5,955 nt of DNA. Origin: an uncultured Prevotella sp. GTDB lineage: Bacteria; Bacteroidota; Bacteroidia; Bacteroidales; Bacteroidaceae. The number at the start of each line of letters is the position of its first letter. Positions within the stretch are counted from its first letter, which is position 1. Where the stretch lies: assembly GCA_937874345.1 (NCBI GenBank), contig CALNBT010000078.1, positions 1 through 5,955 of the forward strand. Reading direction: 5' to 3'. The notes beneath the pieces are model-generated. The model saw nothing but the letters and a program-made list of their open reading frames with translations, searched no databases and was not told the DNA's origin. This document shows positions 1 to 5,955 of this stretch, piece by piece. The position numbers were made by a program, and so were the translations under genes.

Positions 1-1088
1 GTAAGTTGCTTGATCAAGCGACCATCGCTTTGATACAGATAAAGATGGTTGAAACCATCGCGCTGACTCTGCAAAATAAACTGCTTGTTGTTCCAAGGAA
101 GAAACTCAATTGGATGCAGAGGCTCAACGTATTTGTCGTTTGTCTCCCGGTAAATCTCGGCAATTTTCTTTCCTGTTTCAGCATCATAGCTCATCAATCG
201 GCAATCATTCTGATCGCGGTTGAGTTCAAACATATAAATGGTTTTGCTGTCAGGACTCCAAGATATATTGGTAAAATAGCGGTCGGTCGGATCGCCGGCA
301 TCCAGGGTAACGGTTTGTTTTTTGGCCATATCGTACACCCTTACTGTTACCTTGTGCGAGGTTTCGCCGGCCATGGGATATTTATCGGGCTCGTAAGTCG
401 CCATCCTGTTGAAGATATCCACTTGAGGATAGTCGGCAACCATGCTTTGGTCCATACGATAATAGGCCAAGCGGTTACCGTCAGGGCTCCAGAAAGTTCC
501 TTTGGTGATGCCGAATTCATCACGATGCACGCTCTGCCCGTACACGATATCGCGACTTCCATCGGTGGTTAACTGGATATCCTTTTCGTCAGCAGTACGA
601 ATAAAAAGTTGATGGCCGCCCAGTTCGACGTATGCCGTGGCCTTCGTAACACTGTTCCATTCGGCATGATCTTCGTCGGCAGTGCTTACCCACCATTCAA
701 TTTTGTGGGTTTCCCAGTTCACCAGCGTCATGGTGGCACTGTGTTTTACTATTACTAACGGTTTGCCGGGATAGGGAAAGATTGCGTCTAACAGGTGGCT
801 GACTTTGCAAGAACAGTCTTTTGCTACCCAATCATTGATATTGTCAAGGGTAAATAGAACCGTTTCTTTGCCCGTCGCCTTGTCGATCATTGAACATTTG
901 TCCACATCCTGTCGAATCAGTTCATCACCCCACCAGGTAGTATACCTGTTTTCTGGAACGAACTTGCGATAGTTTGTCCCTCCAAAATTAAGGTCCTCTA
1001 AGGTAAATTGTCGCTGTGCCATACTCTGTAATCCAAAAACCATCAGGATGATGACAACCGACAGATAGGACAAACGCTTATTCTCCAT
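1..1088 (-). CDS. ptpA: Prolyl tripeptidyl peptidase / DPP IV-like S9 peptidase, N-terminal half (3' end outside window)
   Basis: Secreted serine exopeptidase of family S9B, expected to release di- or tripeptides from the N-terminus of peptides after proline, in the periplasm or at the cell surface. Translating from the ATG at 1088 gives 362 uninterrupted codons to the window edge, about half the usual 700-750 residues. Residues 1-24 form a type I signal peptide: K4/R5, a hydrophobic core at about 6-21, and likely cleavage after S-M-A24. There is no lipobox cysteine. The rest is the eight-bladed beta-propeller domain. Diagnostic motifs are HRDEFG (188-193), whose E191 should be the glutamate that grips the substrate amino terminus, FWSP (199-202), YRMD (210-213), YPMAG (237-241), WSPD (277-280) and VEPLHP (321-326). 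From memory the last motifs match Porphyromonas gingivalis PtpA better than DPP IV, so I favour the tripeptidyl form, but substrate choice is inferred. The catalytic Ser/Asp/His lie in the missing C-terminal half. The start overlaps the rlmL stop; no separate promoter was seen. Confidence 0.88.
   Translation of the reverse strand, partial: MENKRLSYLSVVIILMVFGLQSMAQRQFTLEDLNFGGTNYRKFVPENRYTTWWGDELIRQDVDKCSMIDKATGKETVLFTLDNINDWVAKDCSCKVSHLLDAIFPYPGKPLVIVKHSATMTLVNWETHKIEWWVSTADEDHAEWNSVTKATAYVELGGHQLFIRTADEKDIQLTTDGSRDIVYGQSVHRDEFGITKGTFWSPDGNRLAYYRMDQSMVADYPQVDIFNRMATYEPDKYPMAGETSHKVTVRVYDMAKKQTVTLDAGDPTDRYFTNISWSPDSKTIYMFELNRDQNDCRLMSYDAETGKKIAEIYRETNDKYVEPLHPIEFLPWNNKQFILQSQRDGFNHLYLYQSDGRLIKQL
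1078..1088 (-). other. 11-base rlmL/ptpA gene overlap
   Basis: The rlmL stop codon TAA occupies 1080-1078, while the peptidase ATG begins at 1088 in a different frame, so the two genes share 11 bases. There is no room for a separate promoter or terminator. The arrangement suggests one mRNA, with ribosomes finishing rlmL re-initiating on the peptidase start. The start choice rests on the peptidase signal peptide, which needs K4 and R5 directly after this ATG. Confidence 0.75.
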
Positions 1089-2583
1089 CACCAAATCTTT
1101 TTTTCTTATAGCCCGGAGTATAGCCTTCGCGCTTTCCTTCTTTACCAAACGGACGGGGACCTTTGTCAAATCGCCTTCCGCCTCTGTTGAATTGGAAATC
1201 AGTGTCATCGTCATTGCGATTGCTTCTGCCTCCTCTATTGAAAGGACGGTCATCAACAGGCTTTCTCCACTCGTTTCTTCTGTCATTATGCTCTAAAGAA
1301 TGGAAGGTGAAAGAACGGATGTCACCCTCTTCATTTTCCTCGTTTTCTTCAAGACGTTTCTTGAATTCGCGATTTTTCTTGAAGCGATGTTCTTTCTCCA
1401 TCTCCTGGAGTTCTTCTTCGGTCTTAACGATGCCGCCTTCGGCTCTGAAGCTTCTCATCTTTCCATCGAAGATGGTATACTTTCTGAACTCACATTCCAG
1501 ACTGCCATTGAATACCGGAATCTTGATGGATGGCTTCAGACCAATCTGATCGAAGCATTCCTCGCGGTAGCTCAATATCCACACCTCGTTGTTCACAAAC
1601 TCGTGTTTCAGACGCTCACCAATCATCTTGTATGTTCCAAGCAGGTTGGGTGTAGAAATGCGTTCACCATAAGGAGGATTAGTAATCATGATACTCGGTT
1701 GTGCAGGCTGCTTGAAATTCTTGAAGTCGGCATGATCAATCGAAATGTCTTTTGTCAGTCCTGCTGCCTTCACATTTAGTCGTGCTGTGTTGACAGCCTT
1801 CATGTCGATATCATATCCATAGATATGGTGGTTGAACTCACGTTCGCGCGAATCGTCATTGTATATCCTGTCGAATAGTTCACTGTCAAAATCGTTCCAC
1901 TTTTCGAAGGCATATTCTTTTCGGAAGATACCGGGACTCATGTTGCGTGCAATCAATGCAGCTTCTATCAATAGCGTTCCACTACCGCACATCGGGTCAA
2001 TAAAATCGGTATCTCCCTTCCAACCGGTCATCAAAATCATGCCGGCGGCAAGAACTTCGTTTAAAGGTGCCTCGACAGATTCCTGGCGATAACCTCTGCG
2101 ATGCAAGGATTCTCCACTTGAGTCTAAACTCAAGCAGGCATCTTCATCAGCGATGTGGATATGCAAACGGATATCAGGATTGCTTACAGAGATATTGGGT
2201 CGTGTACCGGTAGCTTCGCGAAACTGGTCGACAATGGCATCTTTCACTTTGTAAGTTACAAAGCGCGAATTCCTGAACTCCTCTGAATATACTACAGAAT
2301 CGACAGAGAAGGTCTTTCCTTTTTCAATAAATTCACTCCAATTTATCTTCTTTATTTCTTCGTATACTTCTTCTGCAGAACGTGCCTTGAAATGTTTGAT
2401 GGGCTTCAGAATGCGAATGGCCGTGTGCAATTGAAAGTTAGCACGGTACATCATTTCCTGATCACCGGTAAAAGAAACCATGCGGCGACCAATTTGTATA
2501 TTATTGGCACCTAATTGAGTCAGCTCTTGTGCCAAAACGGGTTCCAATCCCATAAACGTTTTGGCGATGAGTTCAAATTCCAT
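1078..2583 (-). CDS. rlmL: RlmL-type 23S rRNA (guanine-N2) methyltransferase with basic low-complexity tail
   Basis: SAM-dependent RNA methyltransferase expected to make N2-methylguanosine in 23S rRNA (G2445 in E. coli) in the cytoplasm. The 501-residue protein begins with a ferredoxin-like/THUMP RNA-binding region (about 1-155). A Rossmann methyltransferase domain follows (about 165-372) with motif I DPMCGSG (196-202) for SAM, an acidic ribose-binding position D258 in YGYD, D286 in HADF, and the catalytic motif IV NPPYGER (302-308). E. coli RlmL is fused to a second methyltransferase, RlmK; that domain is absent here. Instead there is a highly charged, probably helical stretch (about 385-420) and a disordered Arg/Gly/Asn/Asp-rich tail (about 435-501) with FNRGGR at 448-453 and 465-470 and a lysine-rich end. 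The ATG at 2583 gives the usual family N-terminus; no Shine-Dalgarno is seen. The gene lies 44 bases after cysE and overlaps the peptidase gene. Family assignment is strong; the exact target base is inferred. Confidence 0.93.
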   Translation of the reverse strand: MEFELIAKTFMGLEPVLAQELTQLGANNIQIGRRMVSFTGDQEMMYRANFQLHTAIRILKPIKHFKARSAEEVYEEIKKINWSEFIEKGKTFSVDSVVYSEEFRNSRFVTYKVKDAIVDQFREATGTRPNISVSNPDIRLHIHIADEDACLSLDSSGESLHRRGYRQESVEAPLNEVLAAGMILMTGWKGDTDFIDPMCGSGTLLIEAALIARNMSPGIFRKEYAFEKWNDFDSELFDRIYNDDSREREFNHHIYGYDIDMKAVNTARLNVKAAGLTKDISIDHADFKNFKQPAQPSIMITNPPYGERISTPNLLGTYKMIGERLKHEFVNNEVWILSYREECFDQIGLKPSIKIPVFNGSLECEFRKYTIFDGKMRSFRAEGGIVKTEEELQEMEKEHRFKKNREFKKRLEENEENEEGDIRSFTFHSLEHNDRRNEWRKPVDDRPFNRGGRSNRNDDDTDFQFNRGGRRFDKGPRPFGKEGKREGYTPGYKKKRFGDGE

Positions 2584-2619
2584 TTGAATAAAATTGATAA
2601 ATGATAGTTTATTTGAATA
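2582..2619. repeat. 9-base direct repeat in the cysE-rlmL gap
   Basis: On the minus strand TATTCAAAT occurs twice, at 2590-2582 (including the first two bases of the rlmL start codon) and at 2619-2611, with starts 29 bases apart. The 44-base gap (2584-2627) is otherwise AT-rich. It has no hairpin able to act as a terminator and no TAnnTTTG promoter element, so rlmL is probably read from the cysE promoter. The repeat may be chance in AT-rich sequence. Confidence 0.35.
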
Positions 2620-2627
2620 TTGATGAT

Positions 2628-3533
2628 TTAATCTTCAAAGACACGATTAAAAATCTTGGTGTTAGGGTCTATATCGTGTGTCACCCATACGTTTGCGCCT
2701 ACCACACTGCCTTTGCCGACAGTGATTCGTCCAAGGATCGTTGCATTGGCATAAACAATGACATTGTCTTCCAAAATAGGATGACGAGGAATGCCTTTGA
2801 TGGGGTTGCCGTTGTCGTCGAGTGGAAAACTTTTCGCGCCGAGAGTTACGCCCTGGTACAATTTTACATTGTTGCCAATAACGCAAGTCGCGCCAACAAC
2901 AGTGCCCGTTCCATGGTCTATGGTGAAATACTGCCCGATGGTTGCTCTCGGATGAATGTCGATGCCTGTTTCAGAATGTCCCATTTCAGTAATCATTCTC
3001 GGAATGATTGGTACTTCGAGGTTATAAAGTTCATGTGCGATACGATAATTAGCCAGCGCTTTAATCACCGGATAACAAGCTATAATTTCGGCATGGCTTT
3101 TTGCAGCGGGGTCTCCGTTGTAAGTTGCTAAGACGTCTGTTGCCAGTGTCTCGCGAATTTGAGGAAGCCTTTCAATTAGCTTTAGTGACAAGGTCTCTGC
3201 CATTTCACGTTGCTCATCGGATGTTTTCATTCCTTCTTCATCACAGTCCTCACAGAAGCAGAGCCCTGCCCAAATCTGATCTGTAAGTAACAAATAGAGT
3301 CGTTCTACGCTTACGCCCAATTGATATTTAACGGTTTGGAAATGAATATTTGGATTTCCATAATAACCGGGAAAGAGAATTGCCCTAGACAATTCGATAA
3401 TCTCATGCAGTACAGTGCCTGAAGGTAGAGGGCTTCCATCACGTTGCTGGTGACACAAGTCACGCAATAGTTCCGGTTCAGCAAGTTTTTCGACTGTTCG
3501 TGTCAATGACTGAGTCAATGTGTCGTTACTCAT
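2628..3533 (-). CDS. cysE: Serine O-acetyltransferase
   Basis: Transfers acetyl from acetyl-CoA to L-serine, giving O-acetylserine, the first committed step of cysteine synthesis in the cytoplasm. The 301-residue protein has a helical N-terminal domain (about 1-185) and a C-terminal left-handed beta-helix of hexapeptide repeats (about 190-285). By alignment from memory with E. coli CysE, D141 in DPAA and D206 match the serine-binding D92 and D157, D192 in IDIHP with H207 in DHGTG match the catalytic pair D143/H158, and H251 in RHP matches H193. The long N-terminal domain resembles the roughly 300-residue type that databases often name EpsC. Oddities are a cysteine cluster CFCEDC (C92, C94, C97) and a short C-terminus ending in FED, without the terminal isoleucine by which E. 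coli CysE docks into CysK. In-frame TGA at 3548-3546, five codons before the ATG, fixes the start. First gene of the leftward unit, with its own -7 element upstream. Confidence 0.94.
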   Translation of the reverse strand: MSNDTLTQSLTRTVEKLAEPELLRDLCHQQRDGSPLPSGTVLHEIIELSRAILFPGYYGNPNIHFQTVKYQLGVSVERLYLLLTDQIWAGLCFCEDCDEEGMKTSDEQREMAETLSLKLIERLPQIRETLATDVLATYNGDPAAKSHAEIIACYPVIKALANYRIAHELYNLEVPIIPRMITEMGHSETGIDIHPRATIGQYFTIDHGTGTVVGATCVIGNNVKLYQGVTLGAKSFPLDDNGNPIKGIPRHPILEDNVIVYANATILGRITVGKGSVVGANVWVTHDIDPNTKIFNRVFED

Positions 3534-3561
3534 TTGAATGTTCTGTCACACAATTTTGGAA

Positions 3562-3569
3562 CAAAGGTA
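3562..3569 (-). promoter_or_regulatory. Putative cysE promoter, Bacteroidetes -7 element
   Basis: Read on the minus strand the sequence is TACCTTTG, an exact match to the Bacteroidetes -7 consensus TAnnTTTG. It is the only match in this orientation in the intergenic region. Transcription would begin near 3555-3557, giving a leader of only about 22-24 bases before the cysE ATG at 3533. No good TTTG -33 element is present at the expected 19-21 base spacing, which is common for this element. Confidence 0.6.
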
Positions 3570-3621
3570 CGATTTTAATATTAAATAATAAGAATTGACT
3601 AATTTATTTTTTTGAAAATCG

Positions 3622-3640
3622 AATTGTAACACAATTGTAA
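3622..3640 (+). promoter_or_regulatory. Candidate regulator site: ATTGTAA direct repeats with 11-base period (Pho box-like)
   Basis: ATTGTAA occurs at 3623-3629 and 3634-3640 with the 4-base spacer CACA; the match extends to 8 bases, AATTGTAA, at 3622 and 3633. The core TGTAA is at 3625, 3636 and again at 3658, that is, at steps of 11 and 22 bases. Seven-base repeats with a four-base spacer are the known geometry of E. coli PhoB boxes and other OmpR-family sites, although the bases themselves differ from the E. coli consensus. The pair sits about 45-65 bases upstream of the predicted transporter transcription start, a usual position for an activator. The same stretch also contains the inverted repeat AATTGT-AAC-ACAATT (3622-3636), so a dimeric repressor is an alternative. 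The regulator is inferred, not shown. Confidence 0.4.
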
Positions 3641-3673
3641 TGTGTGTTTTTAAAAAATGTAATTATTCTAAGC

Positions 3674-3681
3674 TACTTTTG
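3674..3681 (+). promoter_or_regulatory. Putative phosphate transporter promoter, Bacteroidetes -7 element
   Basis: TACTTTTG matches TAnnTTTG exactly and is the only plus-strand match in the intergenic region. Transcription would begin near 3686-3688, giving a leader of roughly 65 bases before the ATG at 3752. The -33 region holds a T-run (3647-3651) in place of a clean TTTG, so help from an activator is plausible. Confidence 0.6.
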
Positions 3682-3698
3682 TATTTTATTATATAAAA

Positions 3699-3714
3699 TC
3701 GTTGTTTTAAACGA
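3699..3714 (+). other. Small inverted repeat in the transporter leader
   Basis: TCGTT at 3699-3703 is complementary to AACGA at 3710-3714 across a six-base loop, and could form a weak hairpin in the 5' leader of the transporter mRNA. It lacks a U-run after the stem and is too weak for a terminator. It could equally be a palindromic binding site or chance. Confidence 0.2.
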
Positions 3715-3751
3715 CTATTCGTGAAAAATAACATGCAATATTCATTTTTGA

Positions 3752-5955
3752 ATGACAACTATTTATCTCATTATCGTTATTTTTCTGCTCTGTTTGGCCG
3801 TATTTGACCTGTTTGTCGGCGTCTCTAACGATGCGGTTAATTTTCTGCAATCAGCTATTGGAGCTAAGGTCGCTAAGTTTCGAACAGTCCTTATCATTGC
3901 TTCTTTTGGCGTAATACTGGGTGCAGTCATGTCATCCGGTATGATGGATGTGGCCAGGCATGGCATTATGAATCCAAGCAACTTCAATTTTAAGGAGGTG
4001 ATGGTTATCTTCTTGGCTGTAATGGTTACAGACGTCATTGTCTTGGATATCTTTAACCGCTTTGGAATGCCCACCTCGACCACCGTTTCACTGGTTTTCG
4101 AACTTTTAGGAGGCACTTTTATGCTGGCGGTATTAAAGATGTTGCACAACAGCAGTTTTGTTTTCAAAGATTTGCTGAATACCGAGCAAGCCTTGAAAGT
4201 GATTATTGCCATCTTTGTGAGTGTTGCCATCGCATTTGCCTTTGGTGTACTGGTGCAATGGATAACACGTATTATCTTCACATTTAACTATAAAAAGTAT
4301 TCACGTTATACGATAGCTATTTTCGGAGGTATCGCGTTTACCACGTTGTCCTATTTCATTTTTATGAAGGGATTTGGCAAATCGCCTTATGTAAGCGAGG
4401 ATATAAGATCTTGGATTGATGCCAATATCGGCATGTTGCTGGTATATACTTTTATCGTTTCAGCCATTGCGATGGAGGTATTGCACCTATTGGGTGTCAA
4501 TATTTTCAAGTTTGTGGTGATGATGGGTACATTTGCCTTGGCGATGGCTTTTGCCGGAAACGATTTGGTTAATTTTATCGGTGTGCCCCTTGCCGGACTT
4601 GATTCTTATCAAACCTTCTTGGCGCAATCAAATGGTGCCGATCCCAGTCTGTTCCTGATGACTTCGTTGATGGAAAGTGCCAAAACACCACCATTTTATC
4701 TGTTGTTGGCAGGATTGGTGATGGTTGTTGCCATGGCAACTTCTAAAAAAGCCCACCGGGTGATTAAAACTTCTGTAGATTTATCACGGCAGGATGAAGG
4801 CGATGAGATGTTTGGATCGAGCTTTGCTGCACGCAGTTTAGTGCGTTTTACACAGAACATCAACAATTTTTTTACGTCCGTGTTGCCCAAGTCTGTTGTA
4901 GGTTGGATGAACAGTCGTTTCGATCAGCGTGCCATCGAACTGGACAAAGGAGCCTCCTTTGATGTGGTCAGAGCTGCTGTTAATCTGGTTTTGTCGGCGA
5001 TGTTAATTACGATCGGGACCAACTATAAGCTTCCCCTTTCAACAACCTATGTAACCTTCATGGTTGCCATGGGTTCTAGCCTAGCCGACCGTGCCTGGAG
5101 TAGAGAGAGCGCCGTGTTCAGGGTAACAGGCGTTATTTCTGTTATCGGCGGGTGGTTCATTACTGCCGGTGTTGCGTTTGCAGTGTGTGCAATAGTATCT
5201 CTGCTGATGTTTTATGGAGGGATCATCGTACAGGCATTGTTTATGCTGTTGGTTGTTTTTCAGTTAATTCGCCCAAGCAAAGATAGCAGGCAAGCCAATG
5301 CTGAAAAGGATGACAGTTTCCGGTTGATGATGCGCACCCAGGATTCCGAAATTCTCTGGGATTTGCTCAGCAACCATGTCAGTCGCACACAGAGTAACAT
5401 CACTCGTTTTGCCTTTGAGCTGTACAATAAGATGGTAGATGGTTTCATTAACGATAAGCCAAGTGAATTGAGGCTTGTGCTCAATGCCTTGGACAATGAG
5501 AAAGAGGTGTTGAAGAAATATCGCCGGCAAGAGTTGCTGGCCTTGAGGAAGGCACCTGCTGATATTGCCATTGAACGGAATACCTGGTTCCATTTGAGTA
5601 CAAATGCCGCACAGCAATACATATATATCTTGAGAAGAATGCTTGAGCCCATCAAGGAACATGTGGACAATAATTTTACACCCATACCTGACATATTGGT
5701 TGAAGAATATAATCTTATTCGGGAGAAGATAAACCAATATTTGCTTGAGACCGAGAAAATGATTCAAGCACACGACTACAGCAACTATCGCGACTTGCTT
5801 GATGAAGCCGATTTCTTTGAATCTGATCTCAGTGTCATCCGAAAGAAACAGATAGACCGCATCCAAATCGCCCAAGACACCGGAAACCTGCAGATTTATC
5901 TTGTTTACTTAAACCTGTTGCAGGAAAGCCAGCAGCTCATCAGCAACATGCGACA
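3752..5955 (+). CDS. PiT-family inorganic phosphate transporter with C-terminal PhoU-like domain (3' end outside window)
   Basis: Inner-membrane, ion-coupled phosphate uptake protein of the PiT (PHO4) family. The 734 codons in the window run open to the edge; I expect only a short C-terminal piece is missing. The PiT inverted-repeat fold shows in two signature pairs: GVSNDAVNF (23-31) with PTSTT (107-111), and FAGNDLVNF (267-275) with LPLSTT (426-431). The ND and STT residues should form the phosphate and cation sites. About a dozen membrane segments are visible, for example near 3-22, 43-63, 84-103, 148-170, 185-206, 253-275, 310-331, 403-421, 455-480 and 482-506, with a roughly 70-residue hydrophilic loop at 333-402. 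Residues about 518-734 are soluble, helical and charged, resembling PhoU/DUF47 (note EPIKEHVDNNF at 632-642), and probably gate the channel or sense phosphate state from the cytoplasm. An in-frame TGA at 3749-3751, directly before the ATG, fixes the start. No Shine-Dalgarno. Transported ion and substrate are inferred from the family. Confidence 0.92.
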   Translation, partial: MTTIYLIIVIFLLCLAVFDLFVGVSNDAVNFLQSAIGAKVAKFRTVLIIASFGVILGAVMSSGMMDVARHGIMNPSNFNFKEVMVIFLAVMVTDVIVLDIFNRFGMPTSTTVSLVFELLGGTFMLAVLKMLHNSSFVFKDLLNTEQALKVIIAIFVSVAIAFAFGVLVQWITRIIFTFNYKKYSRYTIAIFGGIAFTTLSYFIFMKGFGKSPYVSEDIRSWIDANIGMLLVYTFIVSAIAMEVLHLLGVNIFKFVVMMGTFALAMAFAGNDLVNFIGVPLAGLDSYQTFLAQSNGADPSLFLMTSLMESAKTPPFYLLLAGLVMVVAMATSKKAHRVIKTSVDLSRQDEGDEMFGSSFAARSLVRFTQNINNFFTSVLPKSVVGWMNSRFDQRAIELDKGASFDVVRAAVNLVLSAMLITIGTNYKLPLSTTYVTFMVAMGSSLADRAWSRESAVFRVTGVISVIGGWFITAGVAFAVCAIVSLLMFYGGIIVQALFMLLVVFQLIRPSKDSRQANAEKDDSFRLMMRTQDSEILWDLLSNHVSRTQSNITRFAFELYNKMVDGFINDKPSELRLVLNALDNEKEVLKKYRRQELLALRKAPADIAIERNTWFHLSTNAAQQYIYILRRMLEPIKEHVDNNFTPIPDILVEEYNLIREKINQYLLETEKMIQAHDYSNYRDLLDEADFFESDLSVIRKKQIDRIQIAQDTGNLQIYLVYLNLLQESQQLISNMR

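Larger units (their letters stand above)
3534..3751. other. Divergent intergenic regulatory region
   Basis: These 218 bases separate the leftward cysE unit from the rightward phosphate transporter. The sequence is strongly AT-rich compared with the genes. It holds one TAnnTTTG element facing each way (3562-3569 and 3674-3681) and the ATTGTAA repeats between them. No credible small gene or tRNA was seen: an ATG at 3733 opens only a 24-codon frame that overlaps the transporter start. Confidence 0.8.

Noticed and set aside
6..572. 188-codon plus-strand open frame opposite the peptidase gene
   Set aside because: It is antisense to 362 continuous codons with a signal peptide and clear S9 propeller motifs; its own translation shows no recognisable domain.
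1163..2092. Plus-strand frames at 1163-1549, 1300-1779 and 1832-2092
   Set aside because: All lie opposite rlmL and are Ser/Leu/Phe-rich translations typical of the complement of a Lys/Glu-rich gene.
2601..3286. Plus-strand frames at 2601-3131 and 3101-3286 and a minus-strand frame at 2662-2886
   Set aside because: They are other-frame readings of cysE, whose active-site motifs are intact.
3531..3551. CRP-like half-site TGTGA before cysE on the minus strand
   Set aside because: The expected second half is ATTCA, not TCACA, so the palindrome fails.
3647..3657. TTTTTAAAAAA palindrome as a terminator
   Set aside because: Pure A/T, no loop or GC stem, and located where the transporter -33 region should be.
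3733..3807. Possible 24-codon leader peptide starting at the ATG at 3733
   Set aside because: It overlaps the transporter start in another frame, with no ribosome binding site and no attenuator-like codon run.
3763..4890. Minus-strand frames at 3763-4281 and 4696-4890
   Set aside because: Antisense to the transporter; Thr/Ile/Lys-rich products without family features.
5260..5875. Overlapping minus-strand frames of 144 and 203 codons
   Set aside because: Antisense to the PhoU-like part of the transporter, which reads through uninterrupted; no recognisable domain or promoter.
1..5955. Mobile element, CRISPR array, defence or other novel multi-gene system
   Set aside because: No transposase, integrase, terminal inverted repeats, spaced repeats, tRNA or defence-type domains were seen; all four genes are recognisable housekeeping or nutrient-acquisition families.

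Overview
The window looks like chromosomal core sequence from a member of the Bacteroidales (Bacteroides/Prevotella/Porphyromonas-like). Three things support this. The two divergent transcription units each carry a match to the Bacteroidetes -7 promoter element TAnnTTTG. None of the starts has a good Shine-Dalgarno sequence. The protein families are typical of the group: a periplasmic prolyl tripeptidyl peptidase (PtpA-like), a single-domain RlmL with a long basic tail, and a PiT phosphate transporter with a C-terminal PhoU-like domain.

Layout: four genes in two divergent units around a 218-base AT-rich intergenic region (3534-3751). Leftward (minus strand) are cysE (serine O-acetyltransferase, 2628-3533), rlmL (23S rRNA guanine-N2 methyltransferase type, 1078-2583) and the first half of a secreted S9-family peptidase (ptpA-like, 1-1088, running off the left edge). 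The cysE-rlmL gap is 44 bases, and rlmL overlaps the peptidase gene by 11 bases, so the three genes probably share a transcript started at 3562-3569. Rightward (plus strand) is a PiT inorganic phosphate transporter with a PhoU-like cytoplasmic domain (3752-5955, running off the right edge with probably only its last few residues missing).

The three leftward genes have no obvious shared pathway (cysteine synthesis, rRNA modification, extracytoplasmic peptide breakdown); the grouping looks like housekeeping co-transcription. The most interesting non-coding signal is a pair of 7-base direct repeats, ATTGTAA, spaced by 4 bases (11-base period), with the core TGTAA recurring exactly two periods further on, just upstream of the phosphate transporter promoter. 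This has the geometry of a PhoB/OmpR-family binding site.

I found no tRNA, rRNA, mobile element, CRISPR array, convincing terminator or riboswitch. I see no defence or other novel multi-gene system. The two edge genes are open-ended in the window and were read by translating directly from their starts.
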